A DNA stretch of 64,000 nucleotides from CAZUGA01 sp964619885 (GTDB lineage: Bacteria; Pseudomonadota; Gammaproteobacteria; Methylococcales; UBA1147), in contig CAZUGA010000010.1 in the NCBI GenBank assembly GCA_964619885.1, positions 1 to 64,000 on the forward strand. Direction: 5' to 3'. The translations under genes and the position numbers were made by a program. The notes below the pieces were generated by a model. The model was not told the origin of the DNA, made no database searches, and was given only the letters and a program-made list of their open reading frames with translations. Of this stretch, positions 9,450 through 18,628 are shown one piece after another (position 1 is the stretch's first letter; each line of letters begins with the position of its first letter).

Positions 9450-11153
9450 TCAACGACCCGTGACGGATGCATAAACGGGCTCCCAGAATGCATCATCAAT
9501 ACATTGACGCAGCTCATCTTCCGATGCCTGATTGGCGACATTTTCTCGCACGGCTTGAACCGCAACGGCTATTGCGATTTTTTTACTTACTTTTCGTACG
9601 TCGCTTAACGACGGCAGAAGTGCCACGCCATGATCCCGCAACGCGGGAGAACAAGAACTCAAGGCTTCGGCGGCCGCCATAAACATCTCATCGGTTACAC
9701 GGCGGGCCCCCGCCGCAATAATACCCAAGCCCATGCCCGGAAAAATATAACTGTTATTACACTGCGCAATCGGATAGACATTCCCTTCATATGCAACCGG
9801 TTCGAACGGACTTCCAGTCGCCACCAACGCACGTCCGGCGGTCCATTCGATTAGGTCAGACGGGGTCGCTTCTATCCGCGAAGTCGGATTCGACAATGGA
9901 AATATCATCGGTCGCTCACAGGCTTGGCCCATAGCTTGGATCACTTCGCGCGAAAACAATCCAGGCTGACCCGAAACCCCTACCATAACGGACGGCTTCG
10001 CATTGACAACGACATCCATCAAGTTGATTTTTTCGCCCGCACCAACCCAAGCACCCACCCGATCCCAAGACTGCACCAGTTTTTGTTGAAATGGCAGTAG
10101 CCCTTCGATCCGATCGTGCAACAAACCCGGCCGGTCGATCATAAAAAACCGTTGCCGGGCAAGTTCCTCGGTTAGCCCCTCTCGGATCATGACTCGGATC
10201 ATTTGTTCCGCGATACCGCATCCCGCCGAACCGGCGCCTACAAACACAATATTTTGATCGCGCACTCGAGCGCCGGCAACCTTTACCGCCGCCATCAATG
10301 TGCCCGCAGTAACCGCTGCGGTACCCTGGATATCATCGTTGAAGGTACACAACTGATCGCGATATTTTTCCAATAGCGGACTGGCATGCTGCTGCGCGAA
10401 ATCCTCAAATTGCAGCAAGACATCGGGCCATTTTTGTTTGACCGCTTGCACAAACTTGTCAACGAATTGGTAGTAATCTTCCCCGACAATACGATTATGC
10501 CGCCAACCGATGTACAAAGGATCGTTCAACAGAGCATCGTTATTGGTTCCGGCATCCAAGACAATCGGCAAAGTATTGATCGGGTTAATCCCTCCGCAGG
10601 CGCTGTATAGGGATAACTTTCCGATGGAGATACCCAAACCACCGGCACCTTGATCCCCCAAACCCAAGATTCTTTCCCCGTCCGTAACAACAATAACTTT
10701 TACGTCATCGATCATCGCGTTTTCGAGCAGCGTATCGATGCGATCTCGCTCTGGATAAGCTATGAAAAGCCCGCGGGACCGTCTATAAATCTCACTGAAT
10801 TTCTGGCACGCTGCGCCGACGATCGGTGTATAGATAATCGGCATCATTTCGCTTAGGTGATCATGAATCAGACGATAAAACAACGTTTCGTTGTCATCTT
10901 GCAGGGACCGAAGATAAATATGCTTTTCCAGATCGGTCTCGTACATCGAATAGATTTCGTATACACGTTCGACCTGCGTGCCCAGCGATTCGATGTGCGG
11001 CGGCAGGAGGCCCAGCAAACCCAGATCAAGCCGCTCTTGTTCACTGAAGGCCGTACCCTTGTTCAAACCTGGATTTTCGAGTAATAAATTTCCTTTTAAC
11101 GAGGTCTCGATGACCCCATCGGAGTGAATGACTGCATCTTTATTTGTGGTCAT
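9450..11153 (-). CDS. malic enzyme (NAD-type, long form)
   Basis: A 567-residue oxidative malate decarboxylase giving pyruvate, CO2 and reduced cofactor. Diagnostic segments are NPGLNKGTAFSEQERLDLGLLGLLPP at the N terminus, IYTPIVGAACQKF, VIVVTDGERILGLGDQGAGG, the metal-binding FEDFAQQHASPLLEKYRDQLCTFNDDIQGTAAVT, the dinucleotide site FVGAGSAGCGIAEQMI and IFPLSNPTSRIEA. Length agrees with the 540-570 residue MaeA/SfcA type; NAD versus NADP preference cannot be read by eye. The start at 11153 follows AGGATGATGCA, a good ribosome binding site. It is first of five leftward genes. A second gene of this family lies at 31511, and the two differ in length and sequence. Confidence 0.93.
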   Translation of the reverse strand: MTTNKDAVIHSDGVIETSLKGNLLLENPGLNKGTAFSEQERLDLGLLGLLPPHIESLGTQVERVYEIYSMYETDLEKHIYLRSLQDDNETLFYRLIHDHLSEMMPIIYTPIVGAACQKFSEIYRRSRGLFIAYPERDRIDTLLENAMIDDVKVIVVTDGERILGLGDQGAGGLGISIGKLSLYSACGGINPINTLPIVLDAGTNNDALLNDPLYIGWRHNRIVGEDYYQFVDKFVQAVKQKWPDVLLQFEDFAQQHASPLLEKYRDQLCTFNDDIQGTAAVTAGTLMAAVKVAGARVRDQNIVFVGAGSAGCGIAEQMIRVMIREGLTEELARQRFFMIDRPGLLHDRIEGLLPFQQKLVQSWDRVGAWVGAGEKINLMDVVVNAKPSVMVGVSGQPGLFSREVIQAMGQACERPMIFPLSNPTSRIEATPSDLIEWTAGRALVATGSPFEPVAYEGNVYPIAQCNNSYIFPGMGLGIIAAGARRVTDEMFMAAAEALSSCSPALRDHGVALLPSLSDVRKVSKKIAIAVAVQAVRENVANQASEDELRQCIDDAFWEPVYASVTGR

Positions 11154-11504
11154 TGCATCATCCTAGAATTGCTGGGCCAAAACCCATTTAACCGCATGAT
11201 AGAACGCGGGAAACTCAAACTCGATCGAAACAACGCGTATCCATTAAATGAAATAATCGGAAAACTCTGCCGTATCGATCTTCATTTCCTCGAACAGACC
11301 ATATTGACCTTACTGCGCATTGTCAACAGTCTATTCGATACAAGGCATACTCAAAATGATTTCAGATAAACAGCGCTTGACTGTCCAAAGCGGTATCCGT
11401 AACCTGGAAGAAAATAAACATACTGGATTATCTCATTAATGGGGTATCGAGCCGGTCTTGACGGACGGTTTTAGCTACCCTACAGCCATAACCAGGAACG
11501 ACCG
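11154..11504. other. divergent intergenic region, malic enzyme / cytochrome operon
   Basis: About 350 bases between two divergent operons. No convincing gene is present. It should contain both promoters; no operator repeat was found by eye. Confidence 0.45.
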
Positions 11505-13067
11505 ATGCGCTGTATTCAAATTACGGCACGAAGCCTTGGGTTGAGCTTTCTACTATGGGTCTGCATTGCAGCACCACGACCCGTCTTTGCCCTGCATCCG
11601 ATCGGCACGTCTAGCGATATCATCGGCGTCTATCCAAGCTATCCTGAACCAAACTTCGGCAATGAAGCTCAAGCTGAATCGATTAGAAAAGGCGCGTATC
11701 TGGCCAAAATCGGTGACTGTATCGCTTGCCATACCGACACCAAAAGTGGCTCCGAGGCTTTTGCCGGCGGCCTGCCGATAGTAACCCCATTCGGGACCTT
11801 CTTCTCACCCAATATTACTCCAGACCAAGAAACGGGAATTGGCAATTGGAATGAACAGGAATTTATCCGGTTGATGCATCGGGGGATACGACGCGACGGC
11901 TCGAACGCGTTTCCTGCGCTACCTTACGTCTACTTTAACCGGGTTTCTGTAGACGACTTAAAATTTCTTTGGGCCTATTTGCAAGCACTACCTCCGGTTA
12001 ATAAAAGAAACAAAGGGAACACACTGCCGATAGTCATGGATTGGCGAGTCTTGCAGTACGGCTGGAAAGCTTTCTATTTCTACCCGGACCAAGGATTTTT
12101 CAAGAACAAGCCGGACAAATCAACCGGATGGAATCGGGGAGCTTACCTGGTCAACGGATTGGGACATTGCACCATGTGCCACACACCGATGAACTTCGTC
12201 GGCGCGGAAAAAAAGAAATATTTTCTAACAGGAAACTTTATCGAGGGCTATTGGGCCCCGGATATTACCAGTCGTGGACTGCGATCCGGATCGCGCTTCC
12301 AAGTCGCCAATGTATTCCTTGACGGCCAGCTGATCAACCGTGCCGGACCGGTAAGAGGGCCTATGGCCGACGCCAATCATGACAGTCTGCGCTATTTGAC
12401 CGAAGCGGACAGATTAGCCATCGCAACCTACCTAAAAAGTGTCGTGAGTCGGCAACCGCGCAACATCCCTCAAATTACCGCCGAACAATCGAACCTAAAG
12501 CGTGGGCAACAGGTTTACGCCAATGTATGTGTTCTGTGTCATTTGAATGGTGAGGCCAGCGCACCGCGTATCGGCGATCAGGCCGATTGGTTAACGCGGT
12601 TAAAACAAAGCGGTCGGACATCGTTATACCGGCACGCCGTCAATGGATTCAACAAGATGCCGCCCAAGGGGGCATGTGTCACCTGCACGAACAACGATAT
12701 CAACGCGGCAGTCGACTATATCTTATTCCATTCGCTGTTGCGTACACAATGGGATGAATTTAAGAACCCAGCACAAACCCAGCACTTAACAACGACATCG
12801 ATAGCTTACGGTGAGCGCGTTTACGACGAGAATTGCAGTCTTTGTCACGACAACGGAAAATTCGGTGCACCCCAGGTAGGCGACCAGGTGCAATGGGCAC
12901 CGTTGATCCGTAAGAATATGGATACTTTGATCTTGCATGCACTTAACGGATTTAACCACATGCCGGCCAAAGGCGGCTGCACCCAATGCAGCGGATCAGA
13001 TGTTATTGCAGCGGTAAAATACATGGTTCAAACCAGCCAATCCGGCGGAGACTATTCATTGTGGTAA
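11505..13067 (+). CDS. exported tetraheme cytochrome c
   Basis: A 520-residue protein with a signal peptide (about residues 1-30) and four CXXCH heme sites: CIACH 72-76, CTMCH 222-226, CVLCH 342-346 and CSLCH 444-448. The first two lie in domains like the membrane-bound cytochrome subunit of alcohol or gluconate dehydrogenases (AFAGGLPIVTPFGTFFSPNITPD, GIGNWNEQEFIRLMHRGI). The last two are cytochrome c5-like repeats, each ending in MPPKGACVTC or MPAKGGCTQC, the extra cysteine pair of c5. The gene opens the cox cluster, 29 bases before subunit II, so it is likely an electron donor to the oxidase in the periplasm. A fusion of two cytochrome types in front of cox genes is unusual. Confidence 0.9.
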   Translation: MRCIQITARSLGLSFLLWVCIAAPRPVFALHPIGTSSDIIGVYPSYPEPNFGNEAQAESIRKGAYLAKIGDCIACHTDTKSGSEAFAGGLPIVTPFGTFFSPNITPDQETGIGNWNEQEFIRLMHRGIRRDGSNAFPALPYVYFNRVSVDDLKFLWAYLQALPPVNKRNKGNTLPIVMDWRVLQYGWKAFYFYPDQGFFKNKPDKSTGWNRGAYLVNGLGHCTMCHTPMNFVGAEKKKYFLTGNFIEGYWAPDITSRGLRSGSRFQVANVFLDGQLINRAGPVRGPMADANHDSLRYLTEADRLAIATYLKSVVSRQPRNIPQITAEQSNLKRGQQVYANVCVLCHLNGEASAPRIGDQADWLTRLKQSGRTSLYRHAVNGFNKMPPKGACVTCTNNDINAAVDYILFHSLLRTQWDEFKNPAQTQHLTTTSIAYGERVYDENCSLCHDNGKFGAPQVGDQVQWAPLIRKNMDTLILHALNGFNHMPAKGGCTQCSGSDVIAAVKYMVQTSQSGGDYSLW

Positions 13068-13096
13068 GTACAATAAAGTCTTTCAAATCAGGACCC

Positions 13097-14224
13097 ATGG
13101 TCCGGGAGAATCGCTTACCCAGTGTATCGCGAACGCTGAAACTAATTTTGTTCGGATTGCTGTTAGCACCTGGACTGTGCTGGTCCGAACTGAAATTTAA
13201 TTTACCCCGCGGCGTAACGCCGATTAGCGCGGATTTATATGATTTGCATATGACGATTATTGCAATCTGCTCGCTTATCGGACTGATAGTATATGGCGTA
13301 TTGGCGTACATTCTGATCAACCACCGCCTTGCCAAAGGCGCCGTTCCGGCAACCTTCTCGAATAACCTTCGAGTGGAAAACTGGTGGACACTGATTCCAT
13401 TTCTGATTTTATTGGCAATGGCGGTTCCCGCCACAAAAGTATTAATCGAAATGGACGACTTTGACGATGCCGAGGTCACGATTAAGATCACCGGAATGCA
13501 GTGGAAGTGGCAATACCAATACTTGGATCAGGGTGTCGAATTTTTTAGCAAGCTTGCAACCCCGCCGGGTCAAATTTATGGCACGCAAACGAAAGACCCG
13601 TGGTATTTACTGGAGGTGGATAAACCGCTGATCGTACCCATTAACAAAAAGGTCCGTTTTCTCGTGACTTCCAATGATGTTATTCATTCGTGGTGGGTGC
13701 CGGAACTTGGCGTTAAGCGAGATGCTATTCCCGGATTTATTCACGAAGCCTGGGCTCGAATCGATACCCCGGGAACCTACCGCGGACAATGCGCTGAGCT
13801 GTGCGGAGTAGATCATGGCTTTATGCCAATCGTGGTCAAGGCCGTCAGTGAAATGGAATTTAACGTTTGGATCGAATCGCAGGGTAAATCATTACGAGTT
13901 ACGCAACCCGCTTGGACGCTTAAATCGGTTCTGCCCAAAGGCAAACAAAGTTACGACCGGAATTGCGCTGCGTGCCACCAGTCGGATGGGACCGGTAACC
14001 CGCCCTTATATCCTGCTCTGCAATCAAGTTCAGTCGCAGTTGGTGATCCAATTGAACGGCATATTGATCTCGTGCTGCACGGCATCGAGGGCAGCGCCAT
14101 GCAGTCATTCGCCGATCAGCTAAGTGATCAAGAACTGGCAGCCATTATTACCTATGAACGCAATGCCTGGGGCAATGATACCGGGGACTTGATCACGCCC
14201 GAACAAGTACAGCAAAGGCGCTGA
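13097..14224 (+). CDS. ctaC: cytochrome c oxidase subunit II with fused cytochrome c (caa3 type)
   Basis: A 375-residue protein from the ATG at 13097, preceded by AGGA; the open frame extends upstream but would overlap the cytochrome gene. A signal peptide (to about 30) is followed by two membrane helices (about 50-75 and 97-113). The CuA domain holds IHSWW (His197) and CAELCGVDHGFM (Cys232, Cys236, His240, Met243), so all copper ligands are present. The C terminus carries a cytochrome c domain with CAACH at 290-294 and a LSDQELAAIITYERNAWGN end, as in caa3 oxidases. It takes electrons from cytochrome c to subunit I. Part of the operon 11505-17331. Confidence 0.95.
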   Translation: MVRENRLPSVSRTLKLILFGLLLAPGLCWSELKFNLPRGVTPISADLYDLHMTIIAICSLIGLIVYGVLAYILINHRLAKGAVPATFSNNLRVENWWTLIPFLILLAMAVPATKVLIEMDDFDDAEVTIKITGMQWKWQYQYLDQGVEFFSKLATPPGQIYGTQTKDPWYLLEVDKPLIVPINKKVRFLVTSNDVIHSWWVPELGVKRDAIPGFIHEAWARIDTPGTYRGQCAELCGVDHGFMPIVVKAVSEMEFNVWIESQGKSLRVTQPAWTLKSVLPKGKQSYDRNCAACHQSDGTGNPPLYPALQSSSVAVGDPIERHIDLVLHGIEGSAMQSFADQLSDQELAAIITYERNAWGNDTGDLITPEQVQQRR

Positions 14225-14258
14225 TAATGACGACCAAACAGCAAAACCTGGAACAAGC

Positions 14259-15812
14259 ATGACGACGCATTCAAACAATATAGGTTTCGTTAAACGTTGG
14301 ATATTCACGACCAACCACAAGGATATCGGCACCTTGTATCTATTTCTGAGTCTGACAATGTTCCTAGTGGGCGGAACCTTGGCTTTACTGATAAGAGCCG
14401 AATTATTCCAACCCGGACTGAGTTTTGTCGATCCCAACTTTTTCAATACACTCACGACCATGCACGGAATAGTCATGGTCTTTGGCGCGGCAATGCCAGC
14501 GGCCGTGGGTTTGGCCAACTGGCAGATTCCACTAATGATTGGCGCACCGGATATGGCGCTGCCGCGACTGAATAATATGAGCTTCTGGTTGTTGGTGTTT
14601 GCACTGATCTTAGCGTCCAGCACTTTGTTCATGGAGGGTGGAGGACCCAATTTTGGCTGGACCTTGTACGCACCTCTATCCACAACCTATGGCCCACCGA
14701 GCACAGACTTTTTGATCTTCTCCGTGCACATGCTGGGTATTTCATCGATATTGGGCGCCATCAATATCATCGCAACAATCTTCAATATGCGCGCCCCGGA
14801 CATGACCTGGATGAAATTACCAATGTTTGTTTGGACCTGGCTGGTCACCGCGTTTTTGCTAATCGGTATCATGCCGGTACTGGCGGCTACGGTCACCATG
14901 ATGCTAGCGGACCGCAATTTCGGCACCAGCTTTTTTGATGCAGCGGGCGGTGGCGATCCAATTTTATACCAACACATATTCTGGTTTTTTGGTCACCCGG
15001 AAGTCTACGTTTTAATACTGCCGGCCTTTGGCGTAATTTCGCAAATTATCCCCACCTTCAGCCGAAAACCATTGTTCGGATATGGGCGGATGGTCGCGGC
15101 CACACTAGCAATCGCGATCATGTCGTATTTCGTCTGGGCCCACCACATGTTCACCAGTGGGATGCCGTTGGCCGGCGAATTGTTTTTTATGTACACAACC
15201 ATGCTGATCGCAGTTCCCACCGGTATAAAAATTTTTAATTGGTTGGCCACGATGTACCGTGGCGCGCTGAGCTTTGAAACCCCGATGCTATTTGCCATCG
15301 CGTTTATAGCATTGTTTACCATGGGCGGTTTTACCGGCGTAATGCTGGCTATTGCGCCTACCGATTTTCAGTATCACGACAGCTATTTCGTAGTCGGGCA
15401 CTTTCATTACGTATTGGTTCCAGGCGTCATCTTCGCGTTGACGGCGGGGGTCTATTATTGGCTACCCAAATGGTGCGGAAAGCAATACAACGAAACGCTC
15501 GGACGGTGGCACTTCTGGCTATCGTTTGTATCCCTTAATCTCACTTTTTTCCCAATGCATTTTCTGGGGCTGGCGGGCATGCCGCGAAGGATCCCCGATT
15601 ACGCTCTGCAATTTGCCGATTTCAACGCAGTTGCAACGATAGGGGCATTCATTTTTGGCTTTTCTCAACTGATTTTTGTATTCAACGTGTTGCGCACCAT
15701 TCGACAAGGTCCCACGGTAACAAGCCAAGTTTGGAGTGGAGCGCAAGGGCTGGAATGGACCTTGTCGTCACCACCGCCCTACCATAGCTTCAAAACACCA
15801 CCGACCGCATAA
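14259..15812 (+). CDS. ctaD: cytochrome c oxidase subunit I
   Basis: A 517-residue, twelve-helix catalytic subunit of an A-type heme-copper oxidase. Seen are the opening FTTNHKDIGTLYLF, heme a ligand His69 (TMHGIVMVF), the copper site and cross-linked tyrosine GHPEVYVLILPAFG (His246, Glu248, Tyr250), WAHHMF (His295-His296) and GHFHYVL (His381, His383). The glutamate of HPEVY and the NMSFW/PDMALPR segment near 98-110 support a D-type proton channel. It reduces oxygen to water and pumps protons in the cytoplasmic membrane. It lies 34 bases after subunit II. Assembly genes (heme O synthase, CtaG, SURF1) are not in this window. Confidence 0.97.
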   Translation: MTTHSNNIGFVKRWIFTTNHKDIGTLYLFLSLTMFLVGGTLALLIRAELFQPGLSFVDPNFFNTLTTMHGIVMVFGAAMPAAVGLANWQIPLMIGAPDMALPRLNNMSFWLLVFALILASSTLFMEGGGPNFGWTLYAPLSTTYGPPSTDFLIFSVHMLGISSILGAINIIATIFNMRAPDMTWMKLPMFVWTWLVTAFLLIGIMPVLAATVTMMLADRNFGTSFFDAAGGGDPILYQHIFWFFGHPEVYVLILPAFGVISQIIPTFSRKPLFGYGRMVAATLAIAIMSYFVWAHHMFTSGMPLAGELFFMYTTMLIAVPTGIKIFNWLATMYRGALSFETPMLFAIAFIALFTMGGFTGVMLAIAPTDFQYHDSYFVVGHFHYVLVPGVIFALTAGVYYWLPKWCGKQYNETLGRWHFWLSFVSLNLTFFPMHFLGLAGMPRRIPDYALQFADFNAVATIGAFIFGFSQLIFVFNVLRTIRQGPTVTSQVWSGAQGLEWTLSSPPPYHSFKTPPTA

Positions 15813-15814
15813 GC

Positions 15815-16687
15815 ATGGCCAGCCGACCCAATAATTACTACGTTCCGCAACCGAACTTTTGGCCAATCGTTGGATGCTTCGGCTTATTCACGCTGTTTGT
15901 TGGCGCCGCGCATTGGCTGCATTATATGTGGTACGGGCCCTATGTTTTCTTCCTTGGCTTTTCGATTGTCGTCCTTATGATGTGCGGCTGGTTCGGTACG
16001 GTTATCCATGAAAACAAACAGGGCCTATTCAGCGAGCAATCCGATCGTTCGTTCCGCTGGGGAATGACTTGGTTTATTGTGTCCGAGGTGTTTTTCTTCG
16101 CCTGCTTTTTCGGTGCGTTGTTTTTTAGTCGACTGTGGGTAGTGCCGCAATTGGCGGGAGAGGTCGAACCGATTACGCATATTATTTTGTGGCCGGATTT
16201 TATCGCCGATTGGCCGCTGCTATTCAACCCCGACAACAGCAAGTTTGAAGGCGCCCACGCGGTGAGTAACACCTGGGGTATACCGGCTTTGAATACGTTG
16301 ATTTTGCTCAGCAGTGGCGTCAGCATCACAGTCGCGCATTGGGCTTTGCAGAAACAACGGCGCTGTTTACTGATCGCTGCTCTAACGGTTACTGTTCTAC
16401 TGGGCATCACCTTCCTGATCTGCCAGGGCAAAGAATATTATGATGCTTACACCGTAGACGGCTTAACCCTGAACGCGGGCATATTCGGTAGCCTGTTTTT
16501 TATTCTGACTGGGTTTCATGGCGCCCATGTCACGATAGGGAGCATCATATTGATCGTAATCCTTGGCCGTTGTATTGTCGGACATTTTAGCCCGGACAAT
16601 CACTTCGCATTTCAGGCGGCCGCATGGTATTGGCATTTTGTGGACGTGGTTTGGTTGTTTTTATTTATTTTTGTTTATTGGCTTTGA
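15815..16687 (+). CDS. ctaE: cytochrome c oxidase subunit III
   Basis: A 290-residue membrane protein with about seven helices; the start is two bases after the stop of subunit I, so translation is probably coupled. Family segments are RPNNYYVPQPNFWPIVGCFG at the start, FRWGMTWFIVSEVFFFACFFGALFF, LNTLILLSSGVSITVAHWAL, TVDGLTLNAGIFGSLFFILTGFHGAHVTIGS and the ending FAFQAAAWYWHFVDVVWLFLFIFVYW. The conserved glutamate of helix III (SEVFFF) is present. It stabilises the oxidase and its proton pathway. Confidence 0.96.
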   Translation: MASRPNNYYVPQPNFWPIVGCFGLFTLFVGAAHWLHYMWYGPYVFFLGFSIVVLMMCGWFGTVIHENKQGLFSEQSDRSFRWGMTWFIVSEVFFFACFFGALFFSRLWVVPQLAGEVEPITHIILWPDFIADWPLLFNPDNSKFEGAHAVSNTWGIPALNTLILLSSGVSITVAHWALQKQRRCLLIAALTVTVLLGITFLICQGKEYYDAYTVDGLTLNAGIFGSLFFILTGFHGAHVTIGSIILIVILGRCIVGHFSPDNHFAFQAAAWYWHFVDVVWLFLFIFVYWL

Positions 16688-16731
16688 GCATACGAAAGGG
16701 TATCAGTCTTCATCTAGATCCGGAGGAAATT

Positions 16732-17331
16732 ATGCGAACTGTACAACTTATTCTTGGAAGTTTCTGTTTTGCTTTGACGATACCGCTTGCGATCGCAGCA
16801 AACGATAATCCGGACAAACCGATGGATCCACAGGCAATGATGGAAGTCTTTGCTCAGTTGGCCAAACCCGGCGATCCACATAAACTGTTCGCAACCCTTT
16901 CCGGCAGCTGGACAACCCATACCAAGGAATGGATGCAACCCGATAAGCCGCCAACGGAATCGACCGGCACCGCCGAAATGAAAATGTTGTTGGATGGACG
17001 ATTTCTGTTTCAGGAACTTACCGGCAAAATGATGGGACAGCCGTTCTCCGGAATAGCGATAGACGGCTATGATAACCTTCAAAAGAAATACGTCACGGCC
17101 TGGATGGATTCTATGGGCACCGGAATCTTCATGATGGAAGGCACCGCAAGCGACGACGGTAGAACCATCACGCTCACTGGCAAACACCCCCAACCGGGCG
17201 GCGGATACATGCAACACCGGGCAATTTGGAAGATTGTTGACAGCAACACCCAGACCTTCGACATGTGGGGCACCCACCACGGTGGTAAGGAAATGAAAAT
17301 ACTGGAGATTCTCTACGCTCGCAGAAAGTAG
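16732..17331 (+). CDS. exported DUF1579-family protein
   Basis: A 199-residue protein starting at the ATG at 16732, which has an excellent GGAGGA ribosome binding site; the frame stays open upstream but overlaps subunit III. Residues 1-23 form a signal peptide (LILGSFCFALTIPLAIAAND). The rest matches DUF1579: LSGSWTTHTKEW, a GTAEMKMLLDGRFLFQE strand pair, DGYDNLQKKYVTAWMDSMGTGIFMMEG and the ending EMKILEILYARRK. The family forms a lipocalin-like barrel of unknown ligand. Its place 44 bases after the cox genes suggests co-expression, but no link to the oxidase is known. Confidence 0.8.
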   Translation: MRTVQLILGSFCFALTIPLAIAANDNPDKPMDPQAMMEVFAQLAKPGDPHKLFATLSGSWTTHTKEWMQPDKPPTESTGTAEMKMLLDGRFLFQELTGKMMGQPFSGIAIDGYDNLQKKYVTAWMDSMGTGIFMMEGTASDDGRTITLTGKHPQPGGGYMQHRAIWKIVDSNTQTFDMWGTHHGGKEMKILEILYARRK

Positions 17332-17609
17332 TTCACATTTCGGACAAGATTTATGCCGACTCTCGTGGGACGACGCATGCTCTTCGCTACCTGAACCGTT
17401 CTACCTCAGATCTATAAGGCAATGGCATTCTGAAACTTCACGACCGGATGGCAAATGAGAATCGGACCAGAAAAACTTGAATAAACAGGCCGGATAGGGC
17501 TACTTCCGATGCGCATTTAAGCACATTGACCTTCATATCAATTCGGATGATTTTAGCGTATTGCGATCGATCTACTTTGCGCCAACTCCCGAGTCAGTAT
17601 GGACTGGAG

Positions 17610-18473
17610 ATGATTAAGACAAACAGATATGAACTAGTCAATATCTTTATCTTCTCAATTAGTTCTATATTGACCGGACCAGTTGCTCTCGCCGGAATTG
17701 CAATAGAGTCGATAAATCAGACGATTTGCGGCCCCGCAGAACCCGCGCTTTTTGAACAATGGAGCGTGGCTGCAGGCAAACCATCTGAAATACGAACTGC
17801 AGAAGATAAATACATCGAAGATGTTTCGTTAATTATCCGACCCAGTCAAACACTACGCGGTTACAAATTAAAATCCTTAACCAGACTATCCGATCAACCG
17901 ACCAAAGGTTACGTCCTGATCGTACAAGGCAACGCAATGCTAGCCGATCAAATCGTTTATCGCTTTCAAGACTTCACTTCCGTCGGGTACGATGTCTATG
18001 TTTTCGATTATCGCGGCTATGGTCGGTCCGACGGTATACCCCGGTTTAAAGCCATCCTGGACGATTACCGGTCACTGATCGAACATCTAGACGCCCTGCC
18101 GTATGAATCAGCTCGCTTTTACGGCATGTCATTTGGGGGTGTCGTATTAATGAATGCGCTGAGAGGTCGATCAAAAAATATGCGCGTAGTCATCGATTCT
18201 ACGCGCAGCCGTTTCGAAAAATACGGATGTCCGTCTGAGAACGATGCAATTGAGAACCTTCCGGCAGACTGTTCCAATTTTCTTTTCATTACTGGATTGC
18301 AAGACCGAATCGTCACGCCTAAAGCTTCCAATACGCTGGTCAATCGCGCAAAAGAATGTGGTGCGAATATTTATATTGATCCTGACCTCAACCATCCGAT
18401 GATGGACCGAAACGACGCTTTACAAACTCGGAGAATGCAGGTGGTCACGAAATTCTTGTTCCAATCTGAATAG
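17610..18473 (+). CDS. exported alpha/beta hydrolase
   Basis: A protein of 287 residues from the ATG at 17610; an upstream ATG at 17526 is possible but would bury the hydrophobic N-terminal segment (NIFIFSISSILTGPVALAG), which looks like a signal peptide or anchor. The fold is seen in VLIVQGNAMLADQIVYRF, YDVYVFDYRGYGRSDG (strand 4 and the DYRGYGxS motif), the nucleophile elbow GMSFGG (Ser), FLFITGLQDRIVTP (acid) and IDPDLNHPMM (His). This fits serine hydrolases of the BEM46/FrsA-like type acting on small esters or amides. The substrate is not known. It stands alone between the cox operon and a lipoprotein gene. Confidence 0.75.
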   Translation: MIKTNRYELVNIFIFSISSILTGPVALAGIAIESINQTICGPAEPALFEQWSVAAGKPSEIRTAEDKYIEDVSLIIRPSQTLRGYKLKSLTRLSDQPTKGYVLIVQGNAMLADQIVYRFQDFTSVGYDVYVFDYRGYGRSDGIPRFKAILDDYRSLIEHLDALPYESARFYGMSFGGVVLMNALRGRSKNMRVVIDSTRSRFEKYGCPSENDAIENLPADCSNFLFITGLQDRIVTPKASNTLVNRAKECGANIYIDPDLNHPMMDRNDALQTRRMQVVTKFLFQSE

Positions 18474-18628
18474 AGGTAATTATCATCGCCGGCTGTTCTT
18501 TTTCGAATTGGACAGATGAAATTCTTTGCTTGCATTCGACGCTCTGACATGATTCATTGTAGATTAAAAAGGTGGCTCCGATCAGACAAGGATCCACTGC
18601 GTTAATCGATCCAAAAATGGAGAATTCA

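Noticed and set aside
12986..13096. Upstream extension of the subunit II frame
   Set aside because: It overlaps the cytochrome gene and lacks a signal peptide at its start; ATG 13097 has AGGA and a proper signal.
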